Counted from the stretch's first letter, positions 16,330 to 24,658 are shown. The stretch is 64,000 nucleotides of DNA from Candidatus Gemmiger stercorigallinarum (GCA_019119495.1 DWWX01000021.1:1-64000), one strand, 5' to 3'. Program-made: numbers and translations. The notes: generated by a model from the letters alone, not told the origin.

Positions 16330-17538
16330 ATGAGCAAAAAGATCAGCCTGGGCGTGGCGCTTACCATCATGTTCATCGCCATGGCGGTGACCTTTTCGGT
16401 CACCATGGCTTTCTCGCAGAACATGTTCAACAACAGCGTCACCAGCGTCAAAAGCCGCGAGCGCATGTACAACAAGCTGTCCGAGATCGACCGCTATGTC
16501 CGCGCCAACGAATATTTTGACATCAACGAGGATACCCTCAACGACACCATCGCTTCCGGCTATATGCTGGGCATCAGCGACCGCTACGCCCGCTACTACT
16601 CGGCCCAAAGCTATAACGAGCTGGTAAGCACCCAGTCCGGCCGGCTGATGGGCATCGGCGTCTCGGTGGTCAAGGACAGCTCCTCCGGCTACGCCCGCAT
16701 CCTGCGTGTGTACGAGAACTCGCCCGCGGCCGAGGTCGGCCTGGAGGCGGGCGGCTTTATCACCTCCATCGGGGACACCAGCCTGCGCAGCCTGAGCGAT
16801 ACCGCCGCCATCCAGTCCGCCCTGCTGGGCGAGGAGGGCAGCGTGGTCACCATCGGATACCTGACCCCCGCCCGCGAGGAGCAGACCCACGACATCACCC
16901 GCGCCAACTACACCGTTGCCACCGTGTTCGGCCAGCTGATCGGCGACAGCTGCGGCTATGTGGAGATCGACGATTTCTCTGCCAACACCGGCACCGAGTT
17001 CCGCAATGTCATCGACGATCTGCGCAGCCAGGGGGCGGTCAGCTTTATCTTTGACCTGCGGGACAACGCCGGCACCAACCTGAACGCCGCGCTGATCGCC
17101 GCCGACTACTGCGTGCCCTCCGGCCTGATCGCCCAAAGCCAGGCCAAGGACGGCACCACCGAGGACCTGCGCGTCTCGGACGACACCGAGATCACCCAGC
17201 CCATGGTCTGCATCGTCAACGGCAGCACCGCCGGCGGGGCCGAGCTGTTTGCCAACGCGCTGCGCAAGATGGGCGGCGCCACGCTGCTGGGCAGCACCAC
17301 CGCCGGCCAGGGCGTTGTCCTGAGCGACCCGCAGAGCCTTTCGGACGGCAGCGCCATCGTCATCACGGTGGGCCTGCTGCTGGACAACGAGGGCCAGTCC
17401 TGGAACGGCACCGGCCTGACGCCGGACGTGGACGCGGCCCTGACCTCCGACGAGCAGAACAGCTACTACGACTTTACCGTTGACACCGACCCGCAGATCC
17501 AGCGCGCCCTCAGCGCGGTGCAGACCCAGGCGGGCTGA
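16330..17538 (+). CDS. S41-family (CtpA-like) PDZ protein lacking catalytic residues
   Basis: A 402-residue membrane-anchored protein: N-terminal segment at about 6-30, a helical cap, a PDZ domain (about 95-185, GIGVSVV to GYLTP), and an S41 core to the end (closing GTGLTPDVDAAL). In active C-terminal processing peptidases the nucleophile lies in TASAAEL-type motifs and the base in TFGKGxVQ, 25 residues later. Here the segments read STAGGAELFA and TTAGQGVVL: Gly302 replaces Ser, Gln327 replaces Lys (spacing exactly 25) and Leu331 replaces the supporting Gln. The fold appears intact but the protein should be inactive as a protease. It belongs to the ftsEX-hydrolase operon, which suggests a binding or scaffold role. 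Confidence 0.88.
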   Translation: MSKKISLGVALTIMFIAMAVTFSVTMAFSQNMFNNSVTSVKSRERMYNKLSEIDRYVRANEYFDINEDTLNDTIASGYMLGISDRYARYYSAQSYNELVSTQSGRLMGIGVSVVKDSSSGYARILRVYENSPAAEVGLEAGGFITSIGDTSLRSLSDTAAIQSALLGEEGSVVTIGYLTPAREEQTHDITRANYTVATVFGQLIGDSCGYVEIDDFSANTGTEFRNVIDDLRSQGAVSFIFDLRDNAGTNLNAALIAADYCVPSGLIAQSQAKDGTTEDLRVSDDTEITQPMVCIVNGSTAGGAELFANALRKMGGATLLGSTTAGQGVVLSDPQSLSDGSAIVITVGLLLDNEGQSWNGTGLTPDVDAALTSDEQNSYYDFTVDTDPQIQRALSAVQTQAG

Positions 17539-17865
17539 CAGCATCCGATCCCCGGAAAGCCGGCGCACGGCAAAGCGGGGCAAGCACAGGGAAGCATTGG
17601 TTTTGCCGTGCAGGCGGCAAAACTGCAAAGCAGCAAAATCGCAGCAACAGGCCGGTGGCAAGGCGCCGGAACGCTGGCGCCCTTTGCGGACGCCAAGCGG
17701 ACGGAAACGCAGCCAGCGGCCTGTTTTGGTCGGATTTTGCGGCAAAGATCCCTTGGGCGTGCTCTGCGGATGGGGCAGGGCAGGCGCCGCCGGCCCGCCC
17801 CGCGTTCCGCGCGCCGCTTTTTGCGCCCCGACCCATCCACACAGACCCGCAGGAGGGAATGCCGC
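17539..17865 (+). other. Gap between the S41-family gene and ksgA
   Basis: No gene is supported here. A hairpin with a perfect 9-bp stem and 6-base loop (17600-17623) stands without a T-run on either strand. No clear sigma-A promoter for ksgA was found; frames through this region merely extend ksgA and lack ribosome sites. Confidence 0.4.
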
Positions 17866-18747
17866 ATGCCCGCGTTGACCGACCTTTCCACCATCCGCAG
17901 CCTCTGCGACCGGTACGGCTTTTCGCTGTCCAAGGGGTTCGGACAGAACTTTATCATCAACCCCGGCGTCTGCCCCCGCATTGCCGAGTCGGCCGGCATC
18001 GGCCCCGACTGGGGCGTGCTGGAGATCGGCCCCGGCATCGGCGTGCTGACCGAGCAGCTGGCAAAGCGGGCGGCCAAGGTGGTCTCGGTGGAGATCGACC
18101 GCCGGCTGTTCCCGCTGCTGGACGAGACGCTGGCCGGGTACGGCAACGTCAAGATCGTGGAGGGCGACGTGCTGAAGGTGGACCTGCGCGCGCTGATCCG
18201 GCAGGAGTTTGCCGGCCGGCCGGTGGCGGTCTGCGCCAACCTGCCTTACTACATCACCAGCCCCATCCTGATGCGCCTGCTGGAGGAGCGCCTGCCGGTG
18301 GAAAACATCACCGTCATGGTCCAGCGCGAGGCCGCCCAGCGGCTGTGCGCCCCGCCCGGCACCCGGCAGGCCGGGGCCATCAGCTATGCGGTGGCCTACT
18401 ACGCCAGCCCCCGGCAGCTGTTTACCGTGCAGCCGGGCAGCTTTTACCCCGCCCCCAAGGTCACCAGCGCGGTCATCCGCCTGGATGTGCGCAAGACCCC
18501 CGCGGGGGATCTGGACCCGGCGGCGGAGCGGGCGCTGTTTGCCGTGATCCGGGCGGCGTTCTCGCAGCGGCGCAAGACCGCAGCCAACGGCATCTCGGCG
18601 GGGCTTGCCGCCGACAAGGCCGCCGTTCTGGCCGCCATGGCCGACGCCGGCCTGGACGCCCGCCTGCGCCCCGAACAGCTGACGCTGGAGCAGTTTACCG
18701 CCCTGCAGGCTGCGCTGGCGGCGCGGGGCATCCCGGCCAGGAAATGA
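17866..18747 (+). CDS. rsmA: 16S rRNA (adenine1518-N6/adenine1519-N6)-dimethyltransferase
   Basis: KsgA, 293 residues, dimethylates two adjacent adenines in the 3' terminal helix of 16S rRNA late in 30S assembly; loss gives kasugamycin resistance. SAM-binding motif LEIGPGIGVLTEQL, acidic VEID, and catalytic NLPYY are present, and the N-terminal KGFGQNFIIN is typical. The ATG at 17866 lies eight bases after AGGAGGG; the much longer upstream frame has no ribosome site. It ends about 50 bases before the promoter of the ACP cassette. Confidence 0.97.
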   Translation: MPALTDLSTIRSLCDRYGFSLSKGFGQNFIINPGVCPRIAESAGIGPDWGVLEIGPGIGVLTEQLAKRAAKVVSVEIDRRLFPLLDETLAGYGNVKIVEGDVLKVDLRALIRQEFAGRPVAVCANLPYYITSPILMRLLEERLPVENITVMVQREAAQRLCAPPGTRQAGAISYAVAYYASPRQLFTVQPGSFYPAPKVTSAVIRLDVRKTPAGDLDPAAERALFAVIRAAFSQRRKTAANGISAGLAADKAAVLAAMADAGLDARLRPEQLTLEQFTALQAALAARGIPARK

Positions 18748-18795
18748 AAATCCTGTAAAACTTTGCGCCGGCGGCGGGGCAGGGCGGGATGCGCC

Positions 18796-18825
18796 TTGCA
18801 TATCCTGCCCCGGTTGTGGTACACT
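18796..18825 (+). promoter_or_regulatory. Promoter of the ACP cassette
   Basis: TTGCAT-18-TACACT, about 85 bases before the ACP start. Confidence 0.55.
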
Positions 18826-18911
18826 GTATCTGACAAATTTTGCCGCCGGCCCGGCGCCTGCCCGCCGCGCGGCCGCAGCAATGCTATTTTATGTTTAAGG
18901 AGAGTTGCCCA

Positions 18912-19154
18912 ATGACGGAGCAAGCTATTTTGGAAGCCGTACAGGAGATCTTCCGCGATAATTTTGACGACGACACCCTGGTCATCACCCGCGATACCTG
19001 CGCCGATGACATCGAGGACTGGGACAGCCTGGAGCAGATCAACCTGCTGACGGCCATCGAGAAAAAGTTCCAGATCAAGTTCAAGCTGGCGGACGTCCGC
19101 GGTCTGAAGGACGTGGGCGACCTGCTGGACCTGGTGGGGCGCATGGTGGGCTGA
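18912..19154 (+). CDS. Acyl carrier protein, non-FAS type
   Basis: An 80-residue acidic carrier. The phosphopantetheine site is DSLEQ with Ser39. The surrounding IEDWDSLEQINLLTAIEKKF with FKLADVRGLKDVGDLLDLV resembles the carriers found in polysaccharide and secondary-metabolite clusters rather than the FAS AcpP (which has GADSLDTVELVM). Start ATG with AAGGAGAG upstream. It is the first gene of a cassette with a MaoC-like hydratase, an SDR reductase and a GNAT-like protein, so it probably carries the acyl group these act upon. No phosphopantetheinyl transferase is in the window. Confidence 0.93.
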   Translation: MTEQAILEAVQEIFRDNFDDDTLVITRDTCADDIEDWDSLEQINLLTAIEKKFQIKFKLADVRGLKDVGDLLDLVGRMVG

Positions 19155-19191
19155 GCCTGCCGCGCCGTACAAAAAACAAACCATACAGCCG

Positions 19192-19216
19192 GAGGGCGGG
19201 CCATGCGCCCGCCCTC
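19192..19216 (+). other. Intercistronic hairpin between the ACP and MaoC genes
   Basis: A perfect 10-bp GC stem with a 5-base loop and no T-run. It could protect the ACP part of the message or lower downstream expression, as carriers are often needed in excess. Function is inferred only from position. Confidence 0.45.
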
Positions 19217-19286
19217 TGATCCTATGCCCCGGCCGCAGGGCGGGGCGGCAAAAACGGCCGGCACGCCCGGCGGAAGGGGACATTCC

Positions 19287-19703
19287 ATGAACCACTACAC
19301 CCTGGCCGACATGAAGCCCGGCCTGGCCGAAAGCTTTACCGTCACCGTCACACAGGAGATGATGGACCAATTCCTGGCCATCACCGGCGACTGTTCGCCC
19401 ATCCATGTGGACGCGGACTACGCCAAAGGCCGCGGCTACCCCGGCTGCGTTGTTTACGGTATGCTGGGGGCCAGCTTTTTCTCCACGCTGGCCGGCGTCT
19501 ATCTGCCCGGCGAGCACTGCCTGCTCCACGGCGTCGAGTGCAAGTTCGCCCGCCCCATCTTTGTGGGGGACACGCTGACCGTCACCGGCACCGTCGCCGA
19601 CGTCAGCGAAGCGGTGGCCGAGGCGGAGATCAAAGCGGTCATCACCAACCAGGACGGCAAAAAAGTTACCCGCGGCGTTATCCGGGCGGGGCTGGCAAAG
19701 TAA
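19287..19703 (+). CDS. MaoC-like (R)-hydratase/dehydratase, hot-dog fold
   Basis: A 138-residue single hot-dog protein. The active-site pattern TGDCSPIHVDADYAKG keeps the Asp and His of the (R)-specific enoyl hydratase motif (usually GDxNPIH; the Asn is Ser here), followed by GCVVYGML, where the usual His before Gly-Met is Tyr. Members hydrate or dehydrate beta-hydroxyacyl thioesters on CoA or ACP. Start ATG after GGAAGGGG. With the ACP upstream and the reductase downstream it would supply two of the three beta-processing steps of a small fatty-acid cycle. Confidence 0.85.
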   Translation: MNHYTLADMKPGLAESFTVTVTQEMMDQFLAITGDCSPIHVDADYAKGRGYPGCVVYGMLGASFFSTLAGVYLPGEHCLLHGVECKFARPIFVGDTLTVTGTVADVSEAVAEAEIKAVITNQDGKKVTRGVIRAGLAK

Positions 19704-19738
19704 GGTCCGCCGCGCCGCACCCACAGGAGGCAAACCCT

Positions 19739-20482
19739 ATGGCATATACCTATCTGATCACCGGCGCCACCAGCGACGTCGGCACCGCACTGATCCACCG
19801 CCTGCTGGCAAGCGCCCCGGCCGATACGCTGGTGCTGGCCCAGGGCTGCGGCGACGTGGAAAAACTGGCCCCGCTGGTGCAGAAGTACCCCGGCCAGGTG
19901 CGCCCCTTTGACGTGGATCTGTCCGACCGGCTCAAGGTGGACGCCTTTGTCCGCCTGCTGGAGCAGACCGCCCCGGCGCCCACCCACTTTGTCCACCTGC
20001 CGGCGCTGCCGGTGGTGAACGCCCGCTTCAAAAATTTTGACGAGGAGCGGTTTGCCAGGGACCTGAACATCCAGCTCAACAGCGCCATCGCCATCTGCCG
20101 GGTGTTTTTGCCCAAGATGGCCAAGGCAAATTTCGGCCGGGTGCTGTTTATCCAGACCAGCTACACCATCGGCTGCCCGCCCAAAAACACCGCGGCCTAT
20201 GTCATCGCCAAAAGCGCGCTGGGCGGCCTGGTCAAGAGCCTGGCGGTGGAGTATGCCCCCAAGCACGTCACCGTCAATTGCGTGGCCCCCAGCATGATGG
20301 AGACCAATTTCCTGAAAGACACCCCCGACCTGATCGTCCAGGCCGCCGCGGCGGACAACCCCATGGGCCGCAACGCCGCCCCCGCCGACGTGGTGCCGGC
20401 CATGGCGTTCCTGCTCTCGGACGAGGCGGGCTTTATCACGGGCGTGACGCTGCCCGTCACGGGAGGGTCGGCCATTGTCTGA
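19739..20482 (+). CDS. SDR-family oxidoreductase, ketoacyl-ACP-reductase-like
   Basis: A 247-residue classical SDR. The nucleotide motif is TGATSDVG. The catalytic Ser is in IQTSYTIG and Tyr-x-x-x-Lys in AAYVIAKSALGG. The usual NAG strand motif is replaced (HLPALPV), and the C-terminus GFITGVTLPVTGGSAIV resembles FabG. Start ATG after ACAGGAGG. It overlaps the next gene by 8 bases, so the two are translationally coupled. Reduction of a 3-ketoacyl-ACP is the most likely reaction; a sugar or alcohol substrate is not excluded. Confidence 0.87.
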   Translation: MAYTYLITGATSDVGTALIHRLLASAPADTLVLAQGCGDVEKLAPLVQKYPGQVRPFDVDLSDRLKVDAFVRLLEQTAPAPTHFVHLPALPVVNARFKNFDEERFARDLNIQLNSAIAICRVFLPKMAKANFGRVLFIQTSYTIGCPPKNTAAYVIAKSALGGLVKSLAVEYAPKHVTVNCVAPSMMETNFLKDTPDLIVQAAAADNPMGRNAAPADVVPAMAFLLSDEAGFITGVTLPVTGGSAIV

Positions 20483-21479
20483 GGTCACGTTCCGGCTGGC
20501 CCGCCTGGGCGAGGACGCCGCCATCATCGATTTTATCAACCGGCATTTTGACATGCGCCTGCCGCTGGTCAACCGGCCGGAGTTTTACCATTACTATTAT
20601 GCCGGCCGCGGCGGCGTGCCGCAGTTTGCGGTGGCGGAGCAGGACGGCTGCTACCTGAGCGCCGCCGGCTACATCCTGGCCAACACCGGCGCCCGCCCCG
20701 ACGTCTGGGTGTCGGTGTGGGTGGCGGTCAAGGGGCACAACGGCGTGGGGCTGGAACTGATGAACGCCCTGCCCGGCCTGACCCATGCCCGCGTGCTGGC
20801 CTGCAACAACATCCGCGCCGCCACCTGCGCCATGTACCGCTTTTTGGGCTGGAAGGCCGAGCGGATGGGCCACTATTACCGCCTGGCCGACCTGCCCGCC
20901 TATCAGCTGGCCCAGCCAGGGCCCAAAACCATCCTGCCCGTCACCGGCGCGCGGGTGCTCAAGCATGTGGACTCGGCCGCCGACCTGATCCCCCTGGGCA
21001 TGCCAAAAACAAACCACACGCCCCGCAAGGACATGTGGTACATGCTGCGGCGGTATTTCCATTTTCCGCATTTCCGGTATGACGTCTGGGCGGCGCTGAA
21101 CTACGGCCGGTCGGACGGCTACGTGGTCACCCGCACGGTGCCCGCGGCGGACACCGGCAGCGCGGCGGTGCTGCGGCTGGTGGACTACATCGGCCCCGAC
21201 GAGCTGCTGCCCCAGCTGGGCCGCGCCATCGACGGCATCCTGCAGCAGTCCGGCGCCGAGTACATCGACTGCTACAACGCCGGCATCCCCGCCGAGGTCT
21301 GGCGCGCAGCCGGCTTGGTGGAGCGGGAGCCGGGGGACGGCGTGGTCATCCCCAACTACCTGACCCCGCCGCTGCGGGAAAACACCGACTACTACTATTT
21401 TACCAGTGAGCCGGAAAACTTTGTCATCTTCAAGGCCGACGGCGACCAGGACCGGCCCAACCTGCCGGCGGACGCCTGA
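20475..21479 (+). CDS. Uncharacterised GNAT-like acyltransferase candidate of the ACP cassette
   Basis: A 334-residue protein. The first half (about 1-150) has GNAT features: a central acetyl-transfer region with VWVSVWVAVKGHNGVGLELM and a following NNIRAATCAMYRFLGWKAERM, equal to the N-x-x-x-x-x-x-Y-x-x-x-G-F motif. The second half may be another degenerate GNAT-like fold (GAEYIDCYNAGIPAEVWRAAGLVER). The start is TTG at 20475 inside the end of the SDR gene, with GGGAGGG eight bases upstream. It probably transfers the ACP-bound acyl group to an amine, perhaps on a surface sugar. The function is inferred from neighbours. Confidence 0.65.
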   Translation: MSEVTFRLARLGEDAAIIDFINRHFDMRLPLVNRPEFYHYYYAGRGGVPQFAVAEQDGCYLSAAGYILANTGARPDVWVSVWVAVKGHNGVGLELMNALPGLTHARVLACNNIRAATCAMYRFLGWKAERMGHYYRLADLPAYQLAQPGPKTILPVTGARVLKHVDSAADLIPLGMPKTNHTPRKDMWYMLRRYFHFPHFRYDVWAALNYGRSDGYVVTRTVPAADTGSAAVLRLVDYIGPDELLPQLGRAIDGILQQSGAEYIDCYNAGIPAEVWRAAGLVEREPGDGVVIPNYLTPPLRENTDYYYFTSEPENFVIFKADGDQDRPNLPADA

Positions 21480-21505
21480 GCCGTAGACGGCGCACGGCGC
21501 ACACC

Positions 21506-21820
21506 TTACCAGCCGTAATCCTCCAGCCGCTTTTGCAGATCGGCCTCGTCGGCCACGGCCACGCCCTGCTGCAGGGCCAGAAAATCCTGCTCCGGCAAAA
21601 GCCGGGTGTAGATGTCGTACTCGGCCAGCGGGCCGGTGCCGTCGGCGGCGTACAGGGCCAGCCGGCCGCCGTTGTCCATCAGCAGATAGCCGGCAGGCTC
21701 CTCCGGCGGGCGGCGCGCCTCCAGCGCAAACCAGACCGCCGCCGCCACAATGCACAAAAGCGCCAGCGCCGCGATCAGCGAGCAGCACAAGTTCCGCCCG
21801 CGGTCCTGCCTGTGTCCCAT
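21506..21820 (-). CDS. Small membrane protein with BofC C-terminal-like domain
   Basis: A 104-residue protein. After a short basic start, a membrane segment lies at about residues 13-36 (LIAALALLCIVAAAVWFAL), then an outer domain whose pattern YLLMDNGGRLALY, RLLPEQDFLALQQGVAV and LQKRLEDYGW matches the BofC C-terminal domain found in many clostridial proteins. In Bacillus, BofC restrains SpoIVB during sporulation; in other Firmicutes the role is unknown. The start is the ATG at 21820 with AAGGAGG seven bases upstream. It is convergent with the GNAT-like gene (26-base gap, no terminator seen). Confidence 0.7.
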   Translation of the reverse strand: MGHRQDRGRNLCCSLIAALALLCIVAAAVWFALEARRPPEEPAGYLLMDNGGRLALYAADGTGPLAEYDIYTRLLPEQDFLALQQGVAVADEADLQKRLEDYGW

Positions 21821-22007
21821 ACCGCAGCCTCCTTCCGGGCAACCCTGCCGGGCGGCTGCGGCAGCCGGGGCCGGCGGTTTTGTATCCGTTTTGATACTTT
21901 GCAAAATTCAACGTCCTTACACACAGTATGCCCGGCGCGGCCGTTGTGCAATCCTGCGCCGTTGTGAATTTTTCATGCATCGCTGTACTTTTGGCAATAC
22001 TTTGTGC

Positions 22008-22013
22008 TATAAT
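22008..22013 (+). promoter_or_regulatory. Extended -10 promoter of the class A PBP gene
   Basis: TATAAT preceded by TGC (extended -10), with only a weak -35 (GTACTT). The rest of 21821-22150 shows no gene; the leader of about 130 bases is GC-rich. Confidence 0.6.
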
Positions 22014-22150
22014 GCAAGCTGTAATATCAGCCGGTATCCCCGCCGGGCGGCCACCCGCCGCCGCGGCAGGCCGCAGCAGAGACCGGGCCGGCCGGGCGCG
22101 CACAGCGCCCCTTGGCCCTTTCCATAATCCTTGCAAAGGAGGCGGTCCCC

Positions 22151-24658
22151 ATAGACCCCAAAAAGCCCCGGCATATCCAAACGAACGGCGCCAAAGCGCC
22201 CGATCCGCAGAATGCCGCCGCGTCCGGCAGCGGCGAAAAAAAGAAGAAAAAGTCCCGCAGGCACTTTACCGTGTGGGGCTATATCTGGCGTACCCTGGCC
22301 TGCCTGTTCTGTGTGGGCATTATGGCGTGCAGCGTGGGCGGCGTGGTGCTGGCCATGTATATCGTGCAGGCCACTGCCGATGACAGCGAGCTGGATCTGG
22401 ACAACCAGAAGCTGAAACAGACCACCATTGTCTATGCCATGGACCGCGATACCAGCGAGTGGGTCGAATATGCCCGCTTTTCCGGCAGCGACAACCGCAT
22501 CTGGGTAAGCCTGGAGCAGATCCCGGAGGATCTGCAGCACGCGGTCATCGCCATTGAGGACAAGGACTTTTACAACGAGCCCGGCATCAACATCACCCGT
22601 ACCATCGGCGCGGCCCTCAACGAGTTTACCGGTAACCGCATCTACGGCCGCACCACCGGTGCCTCCACCATCGAGCAGCAGCTGGTCAAAAACCTGACCA
22701 ATGACAACGAGGACAGCGGCATCGCCGGCTACATGCGCAAGGTGCGCGAGATTTTCCGTGCCATCGGCCTGTGCAACCGCTACAGCAAAGAGACCATCCT
22801 GGAAGCCTACCTGAACACCATCCCGCTGACCGGCCAGATCTACGGCATGGAGGTGGGCGCCAACACTTACTTCGGCAAGACGGTGTCCGAGCTGACGCTG
22901 AGCGAGTGCGCCACGCTGGCTTCCATCACCAACAACCCCACCGCCTACAACCCCTTTACCAACCCGGAAAACCTGATCCAGCGCCGCAACCATGTGCTGT
23001 GGGAGATGCTGGACCAGGGCTATATCACCCAGGAAGAGTATGACGCGGCCTGCGCCGAGTCCATCACGGTGGTGGACAACTCTGCCTCCACCCGGACGGC
23101 CACCGTCACCTCCAACAACTCCTACTTCACCGACGCGCTGTTCGAGGACCTGACCCAGGCCATCATGGAGGAGTACGGCCTGGACGAGAGCGCCGCCCGC
23201 TCGGAGATCCTCAACGGCGGCCTGCAGGTTTACTCCACCGTTGACCCCGATATGCAGACCGAGCTGGAAACGCTGATGCTCAACGAGGATGACGCCATCT
23301 TCCCGGCCTACTGGACCGAGCAGGAGGTCAGCTCCACCATCAGCGCCGACAGCGAGATCACCTACGACGAGAATGGCATGCCGCTGGAGCCCAACTCCGA
23401 CGGCGAGATGGTGTCGGTGTTCCGCGACGACCAGACGCCTGTCTACGAGGATGACGGCGTCACCTTCAAGACCGACGTGGACGAGGACAGCAACACGCTG
23501 ATCTTCTACGAGAGCGTCCGTACCCAGGCGTCGGCGGCCGTGGTGGACTACGACGGCCAGGTGCTGGCCCTTGTGGGCGGCCTGGGCGAAAAGACCAACG
23601 ACCTGGTGCTCAACCGCGCCACCACGCCCCACCAGACCGGCTCCTCGGCCAAGCCCATCGCCGCCTACTGCCTGGCGCTGGACAACGGCCTGATCACCTA
23701 TTCCTCCCAGCAGGTGGACTCGCCGCTTTATACGGCGGCGGACAAAAAGGTGCTCAAGTCGAAGTATTCCTATATGGACCCCTTCTCCGCCGAGGCGCTG
23801 AACCGCAGCGACGTCTGGCGTGACTGGCCGGTGAACGTAAGTGGCAGCTACACCAACTCGACGGTGCTGGTCTACGACGCGCTGCGCCAGTCGCTGAACA
23901 CCGTGGCGGTGCGCATCGGCTCGCTGGTGGGCGCCGAGATGATGTTCAACTTTGTCCACGACACCCTGCAGTGCGAATCCCTGGATGCCGAGAACGACGT
24001 GGACCTGGCGCCCATGGTGCTGGGTTCCCAGTATCAGGGTCTCAGCGCGGTGGAGCTGGCCGCCTCCTACACCATCTTCTACGACGGCACCTTCACCACG
24101 CCCCACTATTTCACCCAGGTCTACGACTACCAGGACAACCTGTATCTGGACAATTCCAAGCGCATCTCCACCACCCAGGCCATCAAGCCCTCCACCGCGA
24201 CGATCATGAACCGCATGCTGCAGAACGTGCTGCGCAGCGGCGGCACGGCCAGCGGTATGACCCCGGAGACCACCAACGACCTGCCCGCCGCCGCCAAGAC
24301 CGGTACCACGTCGGATTACCGCGACTTTACCTTTGCCGGCCTGACGCCCTATTTCAGCATGGCGGTATGGTGGGGCTACGACCAGCCGCAGAAGATGGGC
24401 ACCACCAGCGGCCGGCCCACCCAGGTACTGTGGAAGCAGTTCTGCGAGGCGGTCCTGGCCGACGCGCCCTATCAGGATTTCCCCATGGCGGACGATGTGC
24501 AGGAACTGCGCTTTGACCCTGCCACAGGCTCCATTGTGTCCAGCGGCGGCCAGGTGGGCTACTACACCAGCGACAACCTGCCCGAAAGCTATACCGACAC
24601 CACCACCGACCCCTATGCCCAGGCCGCGCAGGACGCCGCCAACGCCCCTGCCGCCTGA
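22151..24658 (+). CDS. Class A penicillin-binding protein (PBP1A type)
   Basis: A bifunctional membrane enzyme of about 835 residues: a short basic cytoplasmic tail, one membrane segment (about 50-75), a GT51 glycosyltransferase (EDKDFYNEPG, GASTIEQQLVKN, EAYLNTIPL), and a transpeptidase with SxxK (GSSAKPI), SxN (SLN) and KTG (AKTGTTSDY). It polymerises and cross-links peptidoglycan. The start is unusual: the only good ribosome site (AAAGGAGG, 22135-22142) is eight bases before an ATA codon at 22151. The nearest upstream start, TTG at 22112, has no ribosome site and the next GTG (22271) would remove the tail. I placed the start at the ATA but TTG remains possible. The C-terminus is Ala/Thr-rich. 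Confidence 0.93.
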   Translation: MDPKKPRHIQTNGAKAPDPQNAAASGSGEKKKKKSRRHFTVWGYIWRTLACLFCVGIMACSVGGVVLAMYIVQATADDSELDLDNQKLKQTTIVYAMDRDTSEWVEYARFSGSDNRIWVSLEQIPEDLQHAVIAIEDKDFYNEPGINITRTIGAALNEFTGNRIYGRTTGASTIEQQLVKNLTNDNEDSGIAGYMRKVREIFRAIGLCNRYSKETILEAYLNTIPLTGQIYGMEVGANTYFGKTVSELTLSECATLASITNNPTAYNPFTNPENLIQRRNHVLWEMLDQGYITQEEYDAACAESITVVDNSASTRTATVTSNNSYFTDALFEDLTQAIMEEYGLDESAARSEILNGGLQVYSTVDPDMQTELETLMLNEDDAIFPAYWTEQEVSSTISADSEITYDENGMPLEPNSDGEMVSVFRDDQTPVYEDDGVTFKTDVDEDSNTLIFYESVRTQASAAVVDYDGQVLALVGGLGEKTNDLVLNRATTPHQTGSSAKPIAAYCLALDNGLITYSSQQVDSPLYTAADKKVLKSKYSYMDPFSAEALNRSDVWRDWPVNVSGSYTNSTVLVYDALRQSLNTVAVRIGSLVGAEMMFNFVHDTLQCESLDAENDVDLAPMVLGSQYQGLSAVELAASYTIFYDGTFTTPHYFTQVYDYQDNLYLDNSKRISTTQAIKPSTATIMNRMLQNVLRSGGTASGMTPETTNDLPAAAKTGTTSDYRDFTFAGLTPYFSMAVWWGYDQPQKMGTTSGRPTQVLWKQFCEAVLADAPYQDFPMADDVQELRFDPATGSIVSSGGQVGYYTSDNLPESYTDTTTDPYAQAAQDAANAPAA

